From contig NZ_CP101497.1 in the NCBI RefSeq assembly GCF_024362325.1, forward strand, positions 1,674,001 through 1,738,000: DNA of 64,000 bases, in the 5' to 3' direction. Shown here piece after piece: positions 19,341 to 29,848 of the stretch (position 1 is its first letter; each line of letters opens with the position of its first letter). Source of the stretch: Microcella humidisoli (GTDB lineage Bacteria; Actinomycetota; Actinomycetes; Actinomycetales; Microbacteriaceae). The notes under the pieces are model-generated. The model was not told the origin of the DNA and did no database searches. It saw nothing but the letters and a program-made list of their open reading frames with translations. The translations under genes and the position numbers were made by a program.

Positions 19341-20960
19341 ATGCCTCCGTACACCTGGCGCAGCCTCGTGCAACGGGCGCGCCAGCTCTGGCGTGGCTCG
19401 CTGCAGCTGCGCACGGTGGCCATCACGGTCTTCTTCTCGACCATCGCGGTGACGATCATCAGCGGCTACATGTCGATCAGCATCGCCACCAACCTCTACG
19501 ACGCGCGCAAGAGCCAAGCCATCGCCGAGGCGCGGCAAGCCACGGTGACGACGCAAGATCTTTTCGACAGCTCGGTGACACCGAATGGCACGATCGACGT
19601 CGAGGCGGTGAACCAGACAGCGGTCACCACCATCCGGAGCGTGGCGTCGAGCCCTGGCGGCACACAGTTCGCGATTCTTCGTACACCGGGCCAGACCACG
19701 GCAGTGACGATGACGCCCCGAAGCACGGGCGGACTCGACATCAGCGTGATCACGCCAGAATTGCGCGACCAGGTCGCACAAGACGACGGCCTTCTGTACA
19801 CCCAGGCGGTGTCGCTCGACGGCGAGGACGCCCTCGACCCGGGCCTCGTCGTCGGCAGCGTGTTCGAGGTGCCGACCGCCGGGCAGTACGAGCTGTACCT
19901 GGTGTACAACGTGCGCGACGTGCAGCAGACCCTCGACTTCGTGCAGCAGACCCTCGTCATCGGCTCGCTGCTGCTCGTTGCCACCATCGGTCTCGTCACC
20001 TTCCTCGTCACGCGGCTGGCCATCAACCCCGTGCGGGTCGCTGCCGAGACGGCCGAGAAGCTGGCTGACGGCCAGCTCGAAGAGCGCATCCCGGTCAGGG
20101 GAGAAGACGTCATCGCGACCCTCGGCCGCTCGTTCAACCGCATGGCCGACAGCCTGCAGCGGCAGATCACCCAGCTCGCCGCCCTCTCGCGCGTGCAGCA
20201 GCGTTTCGTGAGCGACGTGAGCCACGAGCTGCGCACGCCGCTCACGACCATCCGCCTCGCGGGCGACGTGCTGTACGAGCAGCGCGACCAGTTCAACCCG
20301 ACGACCGCCCGCACGGCGGAGTTGCTGCACGCGCAGGTCGACCGCTTCGAGGTCATGCTCGCCGATCTGCTCGAGATGAGCCGCTACGACGCCGGCGCCG
20401 TCGAGATCGACACCGAGCCGACCAACCTCGTGCGCCTCGTCGAAGAGTCGCTCGAGGCGATCCGCCCGATCGCCGAGGAGCGCGGCAGCGAGCTGCGGCT
20501 CGTCGCCCCCGGCGGGTACTTCGAGGCCGAGGTCGATGCGCGGCGCATCCGCCGCATCCTGCAGAATCTGCTCGGCAATGCCGTCGACCACGGCGAGGGG
20601 CATCCGATCGTCGTCTACGTCGACAGCGACCGCGAGGCCGTCGCCATCGCCGTGCGCGATTACGGCGTGGGCATGGATGCTGCGCAGCTCGAGCGCGTCT
20701 TCGACCGGTTCTGGCGCGCCGACCCCTCCCGCCAGCGCACGACGGGGGGCACCGGTCTCGGCCTCGCGATCGCGACGGAAGACGCGCAGCTTCATGGCGG
20801 CAACATCGACGTGTGGTCGGTGCCCGGCGAGGGCACGTGCTTCCGCGTGACGTTGCCCCGTGAGCGCGGCGCGACGATCGACCACTCGCCCATCGAGCTT
20901 CCTCCGGTCGATCCGCTCGAGCCGGTGCTCGACAGCGGGGGAGGTGATGACGATGCGTGA
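19341..20960 (+). CDS. mtrB: MtrB sensor histidine kinase
   Basis: 539 aa, partner of MtrA. First transmembrane helix about residues 27-50, extracellular sensor domain about 51-205, second helix about 210-232, HAMP (RLAINPVRVAAETAEKLADG), HisKA with the phospho-acceptor His295 in SDVSHELRTPL, then a HATPase domain (N box LLGNAVDHGEG, G1 DYGVGMD, G2 GTGLGLAIA). The stretch encoding the sensor domain is visibly less GC-rich than the kinase part. It overlaps lpqB by 14 nt, so the three genes are one operon as in mycobacteria. Confidence 0.96.
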   Translation: MPPYTWRSLVQRARQLWRGSLQLRTVAITVFFSTIAVTIISGYMSISIATNLYDARKSQAIAEARQATVTTQDLFDSSVTPNGTIDVEAVNQTAVTTIRSVASSPGGTQFAILRTPGQTTAVTMTPRSTGGLDISVITPELRDQVAQDDGLLYTQAVSLDGEDALDPGLVVGSVFEVPTAGQYELYLVYNVRDVQQTLDFVQQTLVIGSLLLVATIGLVTFLVTRLAINPVRVAAETAEKLADGQLEERIPVRGEDVIATLGRSFNRMADSLQRQITQLAALSRVQQRFVSDVSHELRTPLTTIRLAGDVLYEQRDQFNPTTARTAELLHAQVDRFEVMLADLLEMSRYDAGAVEIDTEPTNLVRLVEESLEAIRPIAEERGSELRLVAPGGYFEAEVDARRIRRILQNLLGNAVDHGEGHPIVVYVDSDREAVAIAVRDYGVGMDAAQLERVFDRFWRADPSRQRTTGGTGLGLAIATEDAQLHGGNIDVWSVPGEGTCFRVTLPRERGATIDHSPIELPPVDPLEPVLDSGGGDDDA

Positions 20961-22653
20961 GCGCTCGCGTCACCTGCGCCGGCTGCTGCTCGCGCTCGCC
21001 GTCGTCCCCGCCCTGCTGCTGACCGGCTGCGTCTCGGTGCCGTTCTCGGGCGGCGTCGAGCTCGGCGGCGAGATCGACTCGGGCGTCGACGTGGACGTCG
21101 ACTTCTTGCCCTCCGGCCCCTCGGCGGGCGCGACGCAAGAAGAGATTCTGCGCGACTTCCTCGCGGCGACGACGGCGGCGCAGAACAACTACCGCATCGC
21201 CCGCTCGTACTTGGCCGACGACGTCGCCGACGCCTGGAACCCGTACGCGAGCACGCTCGTGCGCAGTCGCGAGGGATCCGTCGAGCGCACGAACGACACG
21301 ACCCTCACCTACAGTGTTCCGATCGTCGCCGCGGTCGACGAGGTCGGGCGCTACTCGGTCGCCGACGACGCCGCGACGCAGACGCTGCCGCCGTTCCGCT
21401 TCGTCGAGCAGGACGGCGAGTGGCGAATCGCCGAGCTCGGCGACGGCATCCTCATCTCGCAGCAGGCGTTCCCGAGCGCGTTCAGCCAGCACGCCCTCTT
21501 CTACTGGGACGCCGCCTTCCGCAATCTCGTGCCCGATCTGCGGTGGTTCCCCTCGCGGTCTGAGGTCGCGACGCGCATCGTGCGCGCCGTGCTCGAGCCG
21601 CCGACGAGCTGGCTCGGCCAGGGGGCGACGGTGTCGGCGATTCCCGAGGGCACCGCGCTGGCACTCGCCCCCGTCTCGGTGGCCGGAGGCATCGCGCAGA
21701 TCGACCTCACGAGCGAGGTGCTGTCGCTGAGCGACCGCGAGCGGCAGCGTCTTCGCCTGCAGCTCGCGGCGAGCCTGCGCGCGGTCAGCGGCGTCGTCGG
21801 CGTGCAGATCACCGTCGACCAGAACGCGGTCGCCATCCCCGAGTGGACCTCGGGCTCGCCCGACATCGTGCCGCAGGTCGACCCGCGCTTGCTGCTGGGC
21901 ACGGAGGACCAGTTCGGCTTCGCGACCGGCGGCGAGATCGAGCCCGTCGGCACGCTCAGCGCGCGCGTGCTCGAGCTGGGAGCGACGGCCGTCTCGCTCG
22001 CGCCCAGCCAGACGCTGGCCGCGGTGTTGACCCCCGATGGTGTCTTCGCCGTGCGCTCGGGCGACTCGCCCCCCGTGCTGCTCGACGCGCGCGAGCGGCT
22101 CGTCGCACCGAGCATCGACGGCTACCAGTTCGTGTGGTCGGCCCCGTCGAGCTCGTCGGCCGAGATTCGCGCGACCGAGCTCGACGGCACCGTGCACGTC
22201 GTCGAGGCCGCCCTGCCCGCCGACGCGCGCATCGTCTCCCTCGAGATCTCGCGCGATGACGCGCGCGTGCTGCTCATGCTCGACGGCGCAGGCGGACCGC
22301 GCCTCGTGCATGCCGCCGTCATCCGCGACGAAGCGTCGGGCGTGCCCGTGCGGCTCGGCGAGCTGCGCGATCTGCCGCTCAACGGCGACACGGCCGTCGA
22401 CGCCACCTGGGTCGACGAGGTGCGCGTCGCGTCGGTCACGCGCAGCGATGACCAGTCGCTCGTCGAGCTGCACGAGCTCGGAGGCCGCAGCCGGCCGCTC
22501 GGCCTCCCGCCGGGCCCGGTGCAGATCGTTGGCGGCAACTCCGGCGTCGATGGCATTCGCGTGCTCGGCGCCGATGGCATCGTCTTCGAGCCGCGCGGCT
22601 CGGGCTGGCAGAACGCGGGGCTGCGCGCCTCGTTCCTCGGCACGCAGCAGTAG
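20947..22653 (+). CDS. lpqB: LpqB lipoprotein, MtrB-associated
   Basis: 568-aa predicted lipoprotein. The N-terminus has basic residues (RERSRHLRR), a hydrophobic core and the lipobox LLTGC with lipidated Cys28. A GerMN domain (about residues 195-300, SWLGQGATVSAIPEGTAL and following) precedes a beta-propeller-like LpqB domain to the end. In mycobacteria LpqB interacts with the extracellular part of MtrB and modulates MtrA phosphorylation. I chose the ATG at 20947 inside the mtrB end because GGGGGAGG lies directly upstream; the ATG at 20953 is also possible. Confidence 0.94.
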   Translation: MTMRERSRHLRRLLLALAVVPALLLTGCVSVPFSGGVELGGEIDSGVDVDVDFLPSGPSAGATQEEILRDFLAATTAAQNNYRIARSYLADDVADAWNPYASTLVRSREGSVERTNDTTLTYSVPIVAAVDEVGRYSVADDAATQTLPPFRFVEQDGEWRIAELGDGILISQQAFPSAFSQHALFYWDAAFRNLVPDLRWFPSRSEVATRIVRAVLEPPTSWLGQGATVSAIPEGTALALAPVSVAGGIAQIDLTSEVLSLSDRERQRLRLQLAASLRAVSGVVGVQITVDQNAVAIPEWTSGSPDIVPQVDPRLLLGTEDQFGFATGGEIEPVGTLSARVLELGATAVSLAPSQTLAAVLTPDGVFAVRSGDSPPVLLDARERLVAPSIDGYQFVWSAPSSSSAEIRATELDGTVHVVEAALPADARIVSLEISRDDARVLLMLDGAGGPRLVHAAVIRDEASGVPVRLGELRDLPLNGDTAVDATWVDEVRVASVTRSDDQSLVELHELGGRSRPLGLPPGPVQIVGGNSGVDGIRVLGADGIVFEPRGSGWQNAGLRASFLGTQQ

Positions 22654-22716
22654 GCGCCGTCCCCAGTGCGGTCCGCTCGACCGCCATGGCCGGCGACCTC
22701 CTGCCAGAGTGCGCAC

Positions 22717-23448
22717 ATGGTCGACACCCGCTCCCTCATCGGCGCGGCGCTCGCCGAGGCCTGGGCGCTCATCGCCCCCGTCTACTGCGCGGGATGCGGT
22801 GCTCCCGACCGCGCGCTGTGCGCGGCGTGCGCTCCCGCGCTGCGATCGCGGCTCCGGTGCGCCCCCCTCGAGTCGTCCTCCCGCTCCGCGCTCCCGGTCG
22901 GGCCGCCCGTCCTCGCCCCGCTCACGGTCGTGGCCGCCCTGCCCTACGCGGGCGTGGTGCGCGCGACGCTGCTCGGCCTCAAGCACGAGGGCCGCACGGA
23001 GCTCGCACGCTCGCTCGCGGCCCCGCTGCGCGACGCCGTCACCGCGGCGTGGAGCGGCTCGGGCGCCGAGCTGCTCGTGCCGGTTCCCGGCTCACGCGCG
23101 GGCGCGGCACGACGAGGGTTCGCCCCCGTCGCGCTCATCGCCCGTCGAGCAGGGCTCGCGGTCGTGCCCGCGCTGCGTGCGGCGTCGAGCGCGAGCGAGC
23201 AGAAGGGGCTGAGCCTCGACGAGCGCCTCGCGATCGATGAGGGGCGCTGGCGCGCGTCGGACCGCGTGCAGGGCCGCCGCGTGCTGCTCGTCGACGACGT
23301 CGTGACGAGCGGTGCCACGCTGCGCGCGGCCGCGCGCGCCCTGCGCGCGGCTGGCGCCGAGGTCGCGGGCGCCGCTGCGATCGCCGCGACGCCGCGTCGA
23401 CGAGGCGTGTCGAGCATCCCCTGGAGATTCATGGCTGACGATGACTAA
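22717..23448 (+). CDS. ComF-family phosphoribosyltransferase-like protein
   Basis: 243 aa. Starts with a CxxC-x7-CxxC zinc ribbon (Cys24, 27, 35, 38 in YCAGCGAPDRALCAACA). It then has the ComF PRTase fold with the PRPP-binding signature VLLVDDVVTSGA at 189-200. ComF proteins are tied to DNA uptake in naturally competent bacteria, but in actinobacteria the gene is found between lpqB and hpf without other competence genes and its role is unclear. I took the ATG at 22717; an in-frame upstream start would add 17 residues without similarity. Confidence 0.88.
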   Translation: MVDTRSLIGAALAEAWALIAPVYCAGCGAPDRALCAACAPALRSRLRCAPLESSSRSALPVGPPVLAPLTVVAALPYAGVVRATLLGLKHEGRTELARSLAAPLRDAVTAAWSGSGAELLVPVPGSRAGAARRGFAPVALIARRAGLAVVPALRAASSASEQKGLSLDERLAIDEGRWRASDRVQGRRVLLVDDVVTSGATLRAAARALRAAGAEVAGAAAIAATPRRRGVSSIPWRFMADDD

Positions 23449-23455
23449 CGTCCCG

Positions 23456-23484
23456 GTGACAATGAGCCCGGCGAGGACTACCGT
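23456..23484 (+). promoter_or_regulatory. Candidate hpf promoter
   Basis: GTGACA (23456-23461) and TACCGT (23479-23484) with 17-bp spacing fit an actinobacterial housekeeping promoter, 66 bp ahead of the hpf start. The first bases lie just after the comF stop. Confidence 0.4.
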
Positions 23485-23549
23485 GAGGGAAAGGAGGCGT
23501 GACGATCGCCTGACCGACAGGCGACACGCTGACGGCTCAGGAGGTTGAC

Positions 23550-24230
23550 GTGGACATCACCATCACCGGACGCAACATCGGCATCACCGACCGGTTCCGC
23601 GACTACGCGACTGAGAAGGCCGAGAAGATCGAGCACCTCGCCGATCGTGCCCAGGTGCTGGAGATCAAGGTCTCTCGTCATCACGAGAAGGGCGGCGGCC
23701 GCGCCCCGGATGATCGCGTCGAGATGACGCTCATCGGCCCCGGCCCCGTCGTGCGGGCCGAATCGCCGGGCAGTGACAAGTACGTCGCGTTCGACCTCGC
23801 GATCGACAAGCTGCTCGAACGGCTGCGTCGGGCGAAAGACAAGCGCAAGGTGCACCGCGGCAATCACCGGCCGGTCTCGTTGCACGAGGCCTCGGCCGAT
23901 GGCTTCACCGCCCTCGACATCACGCCGGCCGATCCCGAGATCATCCAGAAGGTCGCGACGGGGGCGATCCCCGTGCAGGAGGCCGTGGAGGAGGCCGAAG
24001 AGATCTACTCGCCCGTCGTCGTGCGGCAGAAGGTGTTTCCGGCGGCCGCGATGACCGTCGACGAGGCGGTCGACCAGCTCGAACTCGTCGGGCACGACTT
24101 CTTCCTCTTCATCGATGCCGCCACCGACCGCCCGAGCGTCGTCTACCGGCGCCAGGGCTGGAACTACGGCGTCATCGGCCTCGAGGCCGAACAGCCGGTC
24201 GCGGCCGCCGCGGGGCGCCGCGGTCGCTGA
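23550..24230 (+). CDS. hpf: Ribosome hibernation promoting factor, long form
   Basis: 226-aa long HPF. The N-terminal domain (about residues 1-105; MDITITGRNIGITDRFRDYA) binds the decoding centre of the 30S subunit. A charged linker follows, and the C-terminal dimerisation domain (about 152-212; SPVVVRQKVFPAAAMTVDEA ... FIDAATDRPSVVYRR) joins two ribosomes into inactive 100S particles. CAGGAGGT upstream fixes the GTG start at 23550. It has its own likely promoter and a strong terminator hairpin. Its position between comF and secA is conserved in actinobacteria. Confidence 0.95.
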   Translation: MDITITGRNIGITDRFRDYATEKAEKIEHLADRAQVLEIKVSRHHEKGGGRAPDDRVEMTLIGPGPVVRAESPGSDKYVAFDLAIDKLLERLRRAKDKRKVHRGNHRPVSLHEASADGFTALDITPADPEIIQKVATGAIPVQEAVEEAEEIYSPVVVRQKVFPAAAMTVDEAVDQLELVGHDFFLFIDAATDRPSVVYRRQGWNYGVIGLEAEQPVAAAAGRRGR

Positions 24231-24237
24231 CGGATGC

Positions 24238-24266
24238 GGGGGCGTCGGTACCGCACCGACGCCCCC
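24238..24266 (+). terminator. hpf terminator hairpin
   Basis: Perfect 12-bp stem: GGGGGCGTCGGT (24238-24249) and ACCGACGCCCCC (24255-24266), 5-nt loop, beginning 7 nt after the hpf stop. No T-tract follows, as is common in high-GC actinobacteria. Confidence 0.75.
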
Positions 24267-24417
24267 GACCGGCTGTCCCGTGTGCCGACTCCGTCGCGCA
24301 CGGCCCCTGCATGGCCGCACTTGCTAGCATGAGCGAGCCGTGTTCTGCGGCGGTCTGCGGCGTGCCCAGACCCGGCCGCACGGCACCGTGTGCGACCCGA
24401 CGAGTGGAGTAACCGAA

Positions 24418-27285
<2,868 letters not shown>

Positions 27286-27291
27286 CCGCGC

Positions 27292-27311
27292 GAGCCCCGA
27301 TACGGGGTCTC
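27292..27311 (+). terminator. secA terminator hairpin
   Basis: GAGCCCCG (27292-27299) pairs with CGGGGTCTC (27303-27311) apart from one bulged T, giving a 3-nt loop, 7 nt after the secA stop. No T-tract. Confidence 0.55.
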
Positions 27312-27343
27312 CGCGCCACGCTGCCGTCCGAGAGTCGTCGTCG

Positions 27344-27381
27344 GTGGCATGAGTCGCCGAATGGTCGGGGACTCATGCCAC
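27344..27381. repeat. 38-bp inverted repeat downstream of secA
   Basis: GTGGCATGAGTC (27344-27355) and GACTCATGCCAC (27370-27381) are perfect 12-bp arms; inside them CCGA and TCGG pair around ATGG. It lies between the convergent secA and Rv3235-like genes. It can act as a bidirectional terminator or belong to a dispersed palindromic family; the AT-richer arm composition differs from local coding sequence. Confidence 0.7.
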
Positions 27382-27415
27382 GAACGCCGGCTCTCGATGA
27401 GTCGCCGGGGGCGGC

Positions 27416-27925
27416 TCAGAGCACGCTGATCGCGCTCGCGCGCCAGCGTCGGTCGAGGCCTTCGAGTCGGATGGCGACGGCACGGGCGCGCGCTCGACTC
27501 GTCACGATCACGACCGCCTCGACCACGCCATCGCGCGGCTCGGTCAGTCTCGGTGCCCCCACCGAGAAGGTCGGACGCACCGCCGGGGCACCGCGGGCTG
27601 CGCGAGCGCGAGCGCTGATCGAGGCCCGAGCGAGCAGGGTGCGGTACACGTCGTCGGTGACCCACCGCGCGACCTGCTCGAGCTCGCGCGCTCCGGCGAG
27701 AATCTCGATCACGCACCGCGTGAGGTTCTCGACGAGCGGCCGCGGATCGGGCAGATCGGCGGTCGAGGTGGGCTGGTAGTCGAAGTACTCCTCATGCGCG
27801 ATGCGCGCGAGCGAGCCCCGGCCGCGCGGGGGAGCGCCTGGGGCCCGACCGGAGACGGGGGCGGGCTGAGCGAGGGGAGACGCAGCAGCGCCGGACGAAG
27901 CAGCGGGGGACGAAGCGGCGATCAC
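27416..27925 (-). CDS. Rv3235-family protein
   Basis: 169 aa from the GTG at 27925, which has an AAGGAG site 7 nt upstream; longer readings cross low-complexity sequence. Residues 1-50 are Ala/Ser/Pro-rich and disordered. The conserved part (about 60-169) begins with DPRPLVENLTRCVIEILAGARELEQVARWV and ends in a beta-rich segment (VEAVVIVTSRARARAVAIRLEGLDRRWRAS). This matches a small actinobacterial family of unknown function named after M. tuberculosis Rv3235, which in that species lies in the same secA-whiB1 interval. Cytoplasmic, no catalytic motif seen. Confidence 0.75.
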   Translation of the reverse strand: MIAASSPAASSGAAASPLAQPAPVSGRAPGAPPRGRGSLARIAHEEYFDYQPTSTADLPDPRPLVENLTRCVIEILAGARELEQVARWVTDDVYRTLLARASISARARAARGAPAVRPTFSVGAPRLTEPRDGVVEAVVIVTSRARARAVAIRLEGLDRRWRASAISVL

Positions 27926-28086
27926 GGTCGGCTCCTTCCGAGGGGGAGGCCTCGTGGACGGGGTGTCGATGACGGTGGCCACGCGCGCACGGCGTTCGTG
28001 CACGCGGGTGTCGCGGCGGCCCCGCCCCCTCCCCGGACGGTAGACCGATTGGTGCACCCCAGCGGGGCAGCACCACTCAAGCAAAA

Positions 28087-28111
28087 GATTCCTCATTCGT
28101 AAAGAGGAATC
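28087..28111. promoter_or_regulatory. AT-rich inverted repeat in a divergent promoter region
   Basis: GATTCCTC (28087-28094) and GAGGAATC (28104-28111), 9 bp apart, in a GC-poor island (about 28080-28115) between the divergent Rv3235-like gene and the gene at 28168. Looks like a regulator binding site; the BldC-like protein encoded at 28796-29083 is one candidate. The remaining 27926-28167 stretch shows no gene. Confidence 0.45.
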
Positions 28112-28167
28112 CTCGAACTGTGGAGAACTCGGTCGGCGGCGTCGGGGGCCGTCGATACCGTCTCGGC

Positions 28168-28755
28168 ATGCGCTGGGATCACCTCTTCGACGACCTCGCC
28201 GGCCAGCTCGAACATGAGCTGCAGGCGGAGCAGGCCGACCTGCGTCACGAGGAGGAGCGGCTGCGCCTCGGTCGCCTCCCGCTGCGCGAGCGGCTCGTGG
28301 CTTTGCGAGACGCGGAGGATCCCGCGATGCACAGCATCCGGTGCCGACTGCGGTCGGGGGCCGTGCTGCGCCTCCGCATCCGCACGGTCGGGCGCGACTG
28401 GCTCGCGGGCGACATCGAGGAACCCCCGGGTCGCGATCAGGCGATCGTCCCGTTCCTGGCGGTCGATGCGCTGCTCGTGACGCCCGCGCAGGCGGCGCGA
28501 TCGCTCGAGCCCGTTGTTGAGCGCTCCGAGCTCGCCGCACGGCTCGGCATCGCCTTCCTGCTGCGCGATCTGTGCCGCCGACGCTCAATCGTCATGATCC
28601 GCACGCTCGCCGGCGACGTCACGGGCACGATCGACCGGGTCGGGCGCGATCATGTCGACCTGGCCGAGCACGATCGCGATGTGCCGCGCCGGTCGCAGCA
28701 CGTTCAGCAGGTGCGGGTCATCCCGACCGACCAGATCCTCCTCGTTCGCCTCTGA
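28168..28755 (+). CDS. Conserved actinobacterial protein, possibly two Sm-like barrels
   Basis: 195 aa from the ATG at 28168; upstream in-frame starts add unconserved residues. An acidic helical N-terminus (FDDLAGQLEHELQAEQADLRHEE) is followed by two segments with the same hydrophobic/glycine pattern. Segment one is CRLRSGAVLRLRIRTVGRDW and following (about residues 69-110); segment two is RTLAGDVTGTIDRVGRDHVD and following (about 150-195). Both fit an Sm/SH3-like small barrel (xGxxxxGxVxxVGxDxVxL). No catalytic motif, no membrane segment. Function unknown; RNA or protein binding would suit the fold if confirmed. Confidence 0.6.
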   Translation: MRWDHLFDDLAGQLEHELQAEQADLRHEEERLRLGRLPLRERLVALRDAEDPAMHSIRCRLRSGAVLRLRIRTVGRDWLAGDIEEPPGRDQAIVPFLAVDALLVTPAQAARSLEPVVERSELAARLGIAFLLRDLCRRRSIVMIRTLAGDVTGTIDRVGRDHVDLAEHDRDVPRRSQHVQQVRVIPTDQILLVRL

Positions 28756-28795
28756 GCGTTCTCCCGACGCGACCTGCTGCCGGGGCGGCATCCGC

Positions 28796-29083
28796 TCAGG
28801 CGCTGGGGCGGTGCGCTCGACGAGAACCGAACAGCTCGGTGACGTCGGCCTGCTGCGCTTCCTGCCACATGGCGAGCCGCCGAGCCTCGTCGTACTGCGT
28901 GGCGATGAACGACTCGAGGGCGCCCTGTTCGATGCGCCACTGTCCGAGCGATCCGAGTCGAAATGCGGGGAGCTCACCGGAGCGGATGAGCTCGAGAACC
29001 TCTGCGGCGGTGAGGCGAAGCACCTCGGCTACGTCGGTGAGGGTCAGCAGGTGACCCAGGGGGCTGCTCGCCGCATCCGTCAT
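28796..29083 (-). CDS. BldC-like / excisionase-family HTH protein
   Basis: 95 aa. Residues 12-63 are a MerR-type helix-turn-helix (LLTLTDVAEVLRLTAAEVLELI, then FRLGSLGQWRIEQGALESFI), the fold of BldC and of small excisionase-like DNA-binding proteins. A helical tail (residues 64-95) follows. In actinobacteria one such small protein is often encoded in the secA-whiB1 region. It is convergent with the preceding gene and divergent from the SAF-domain gene. A chromosomal transcription factor role is more likely than phage excision because no integrase is near. Confidence 0.78.
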   Translation of the reverse strand: MTDAASSPLGHLLTLTDVAEVLRLTAAEVLELIRSGELPAFRLGSLGQWRIEQGALESFIATQYDEARRLAMWQEAQQADVTELFGSRRAHRPSA

Positions 29084-29122
29084 GCCTCGATTATCGACCG
29101 CCCAGGCGGTGTCGACCCCGGA

Positions 29123-29131
29123 TGTGGATAA
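29123..29131. promoter_or_regulatory. Perfect DnaA box
   Basis: TGTGGATAA is the exact complement of the consensus DnaA box TTATCCACA. It lies in the 116-bp gap between the divergent HTH and SAF-domain genes. A single box can serve DnaA-dependent gene control; there is no cluster of boxes here and no origin. Confidence 0.5.
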
Positions 29132-29199
29132 CTGCTCCGGCAGATCCCGGGGAATCGTCAGGATCGGTCGCGTTCCGCTCCGCGAGACCTGGAGGAGAC

Positions 29200-29847
29200 A
29201 TGCACGACGCCTCGACCCCCACTGCGCCCGCCCCCGTGCGCGCTCGGCGGCGCCCGGACGCCCGGCTCCTCGTCGGCCTCGCGCTCGTGGCGGCGTCCAT
29301 CGCCGCGGTCGTCGGCATCGTGACCGCGGCCGACGAGGGTGAGGATGTGCTGGCGGCGCCCCGCCTGCTCACGGCGGGCCAGGTGCTCACGATCGACGAT
29401 CTCGAGGTGCGTCGGGTTGCCCTCGGCGTCGAGGGCCACGGCTACCTGCGTCCCGCCGACGTGCCCGAGGCCGGCATCGTCGTCACGCGCACCGTCGGTG
29501 CGGGCGAGCTCGTGCCGATCGCGGCCGTCGGCGATGTTCGCGGGCCGAGCGAGACCACGATCGTCGTCGCCCTGTCGACGGCGCTCGGCGCGACCGTGCG
29601 ACCCGGGGACGCGCTCGACCTCTGGTCGGCACCCGCGCTCGAGGCCGGTCGGTTCGGGGCGCCCGTCGTCATCGCCCCGGGCACCCTGCTCGTGCGCACG
29701 GTGGCGGCCGAGGGGATCGTGGCGGGAACCGAGGCGGGTCGCGTGGAGCTGCTCGTTCCCCGGCGGGATGTGGCGCGCATCCTGCACGCCCTGGCGAACG
29801 GCGACGCGCTCTCGGCCGTTCCCGCGTCGCTCGCGATCGGGGGCTGA
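29200..29847 (+). CDS. SAF-domain (CpaB/FlgA-like) membrane protein
   Basis: 215 aa, start at the ATG at 29200 preceded by GGAGGAG. One transmembrane helix at about residues 25-47 (LLVGLALVAASIAAVVGIVTA) puts the rest outside the membrane. A SAF domain follows (LLTAGQVLTIDDLEVRRVAL, then VTRTVGAGELVPIAAV), as in the pilus assembly protein CpaB/RcpC. The C-terminal part (PRRDVARILHALANGDALSAVP) resembles the CpaB tail. The next gene encodes a CpaE-like ATPase one base away. No pilin, CpaF ATPase or TadB/TadC genes are in view, so this pair is separated from a classical Flp pilus locus. Confidence 0.8.
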   Translation: MHDASTPTAPAPVRARRRPDARLLVGLALVAASIAAVVGIVTAADEGEDVLAAPRLLTAGQVLTIDDLEVRRVALGVEGHGYLRPADVPEAGIVVTRTVGAGELVPIAAVGDVRGPSETTIVVALSTALGATVRPGDALDLWSAPALEAGRFGAPVVIAPGTLLVRTVAAEGIVAGTEAGRVELLVPRRDVARILHALANGDALSAVPASLAIGG

Positions 29848-29848
29848 G

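Noticed and set aside
20353..22986. 877-codon antisense frame across mtrB-lpqB
   Set aside because: Crosses two certain sense genes and shows no recognisable protein features.
24340..24417. N-terminal extension of SecA from an upstream ATG or GTG
   Set aside because: The added residues resemble no SecA, and the GTG at 24418 has a ribosome-binding site and the canonical N-terminus.
29123..29131. Replication origin
   Set aside because: Only one DnaA box, no dnaA/dnaN neighbours and no AT-rich unwinding region.
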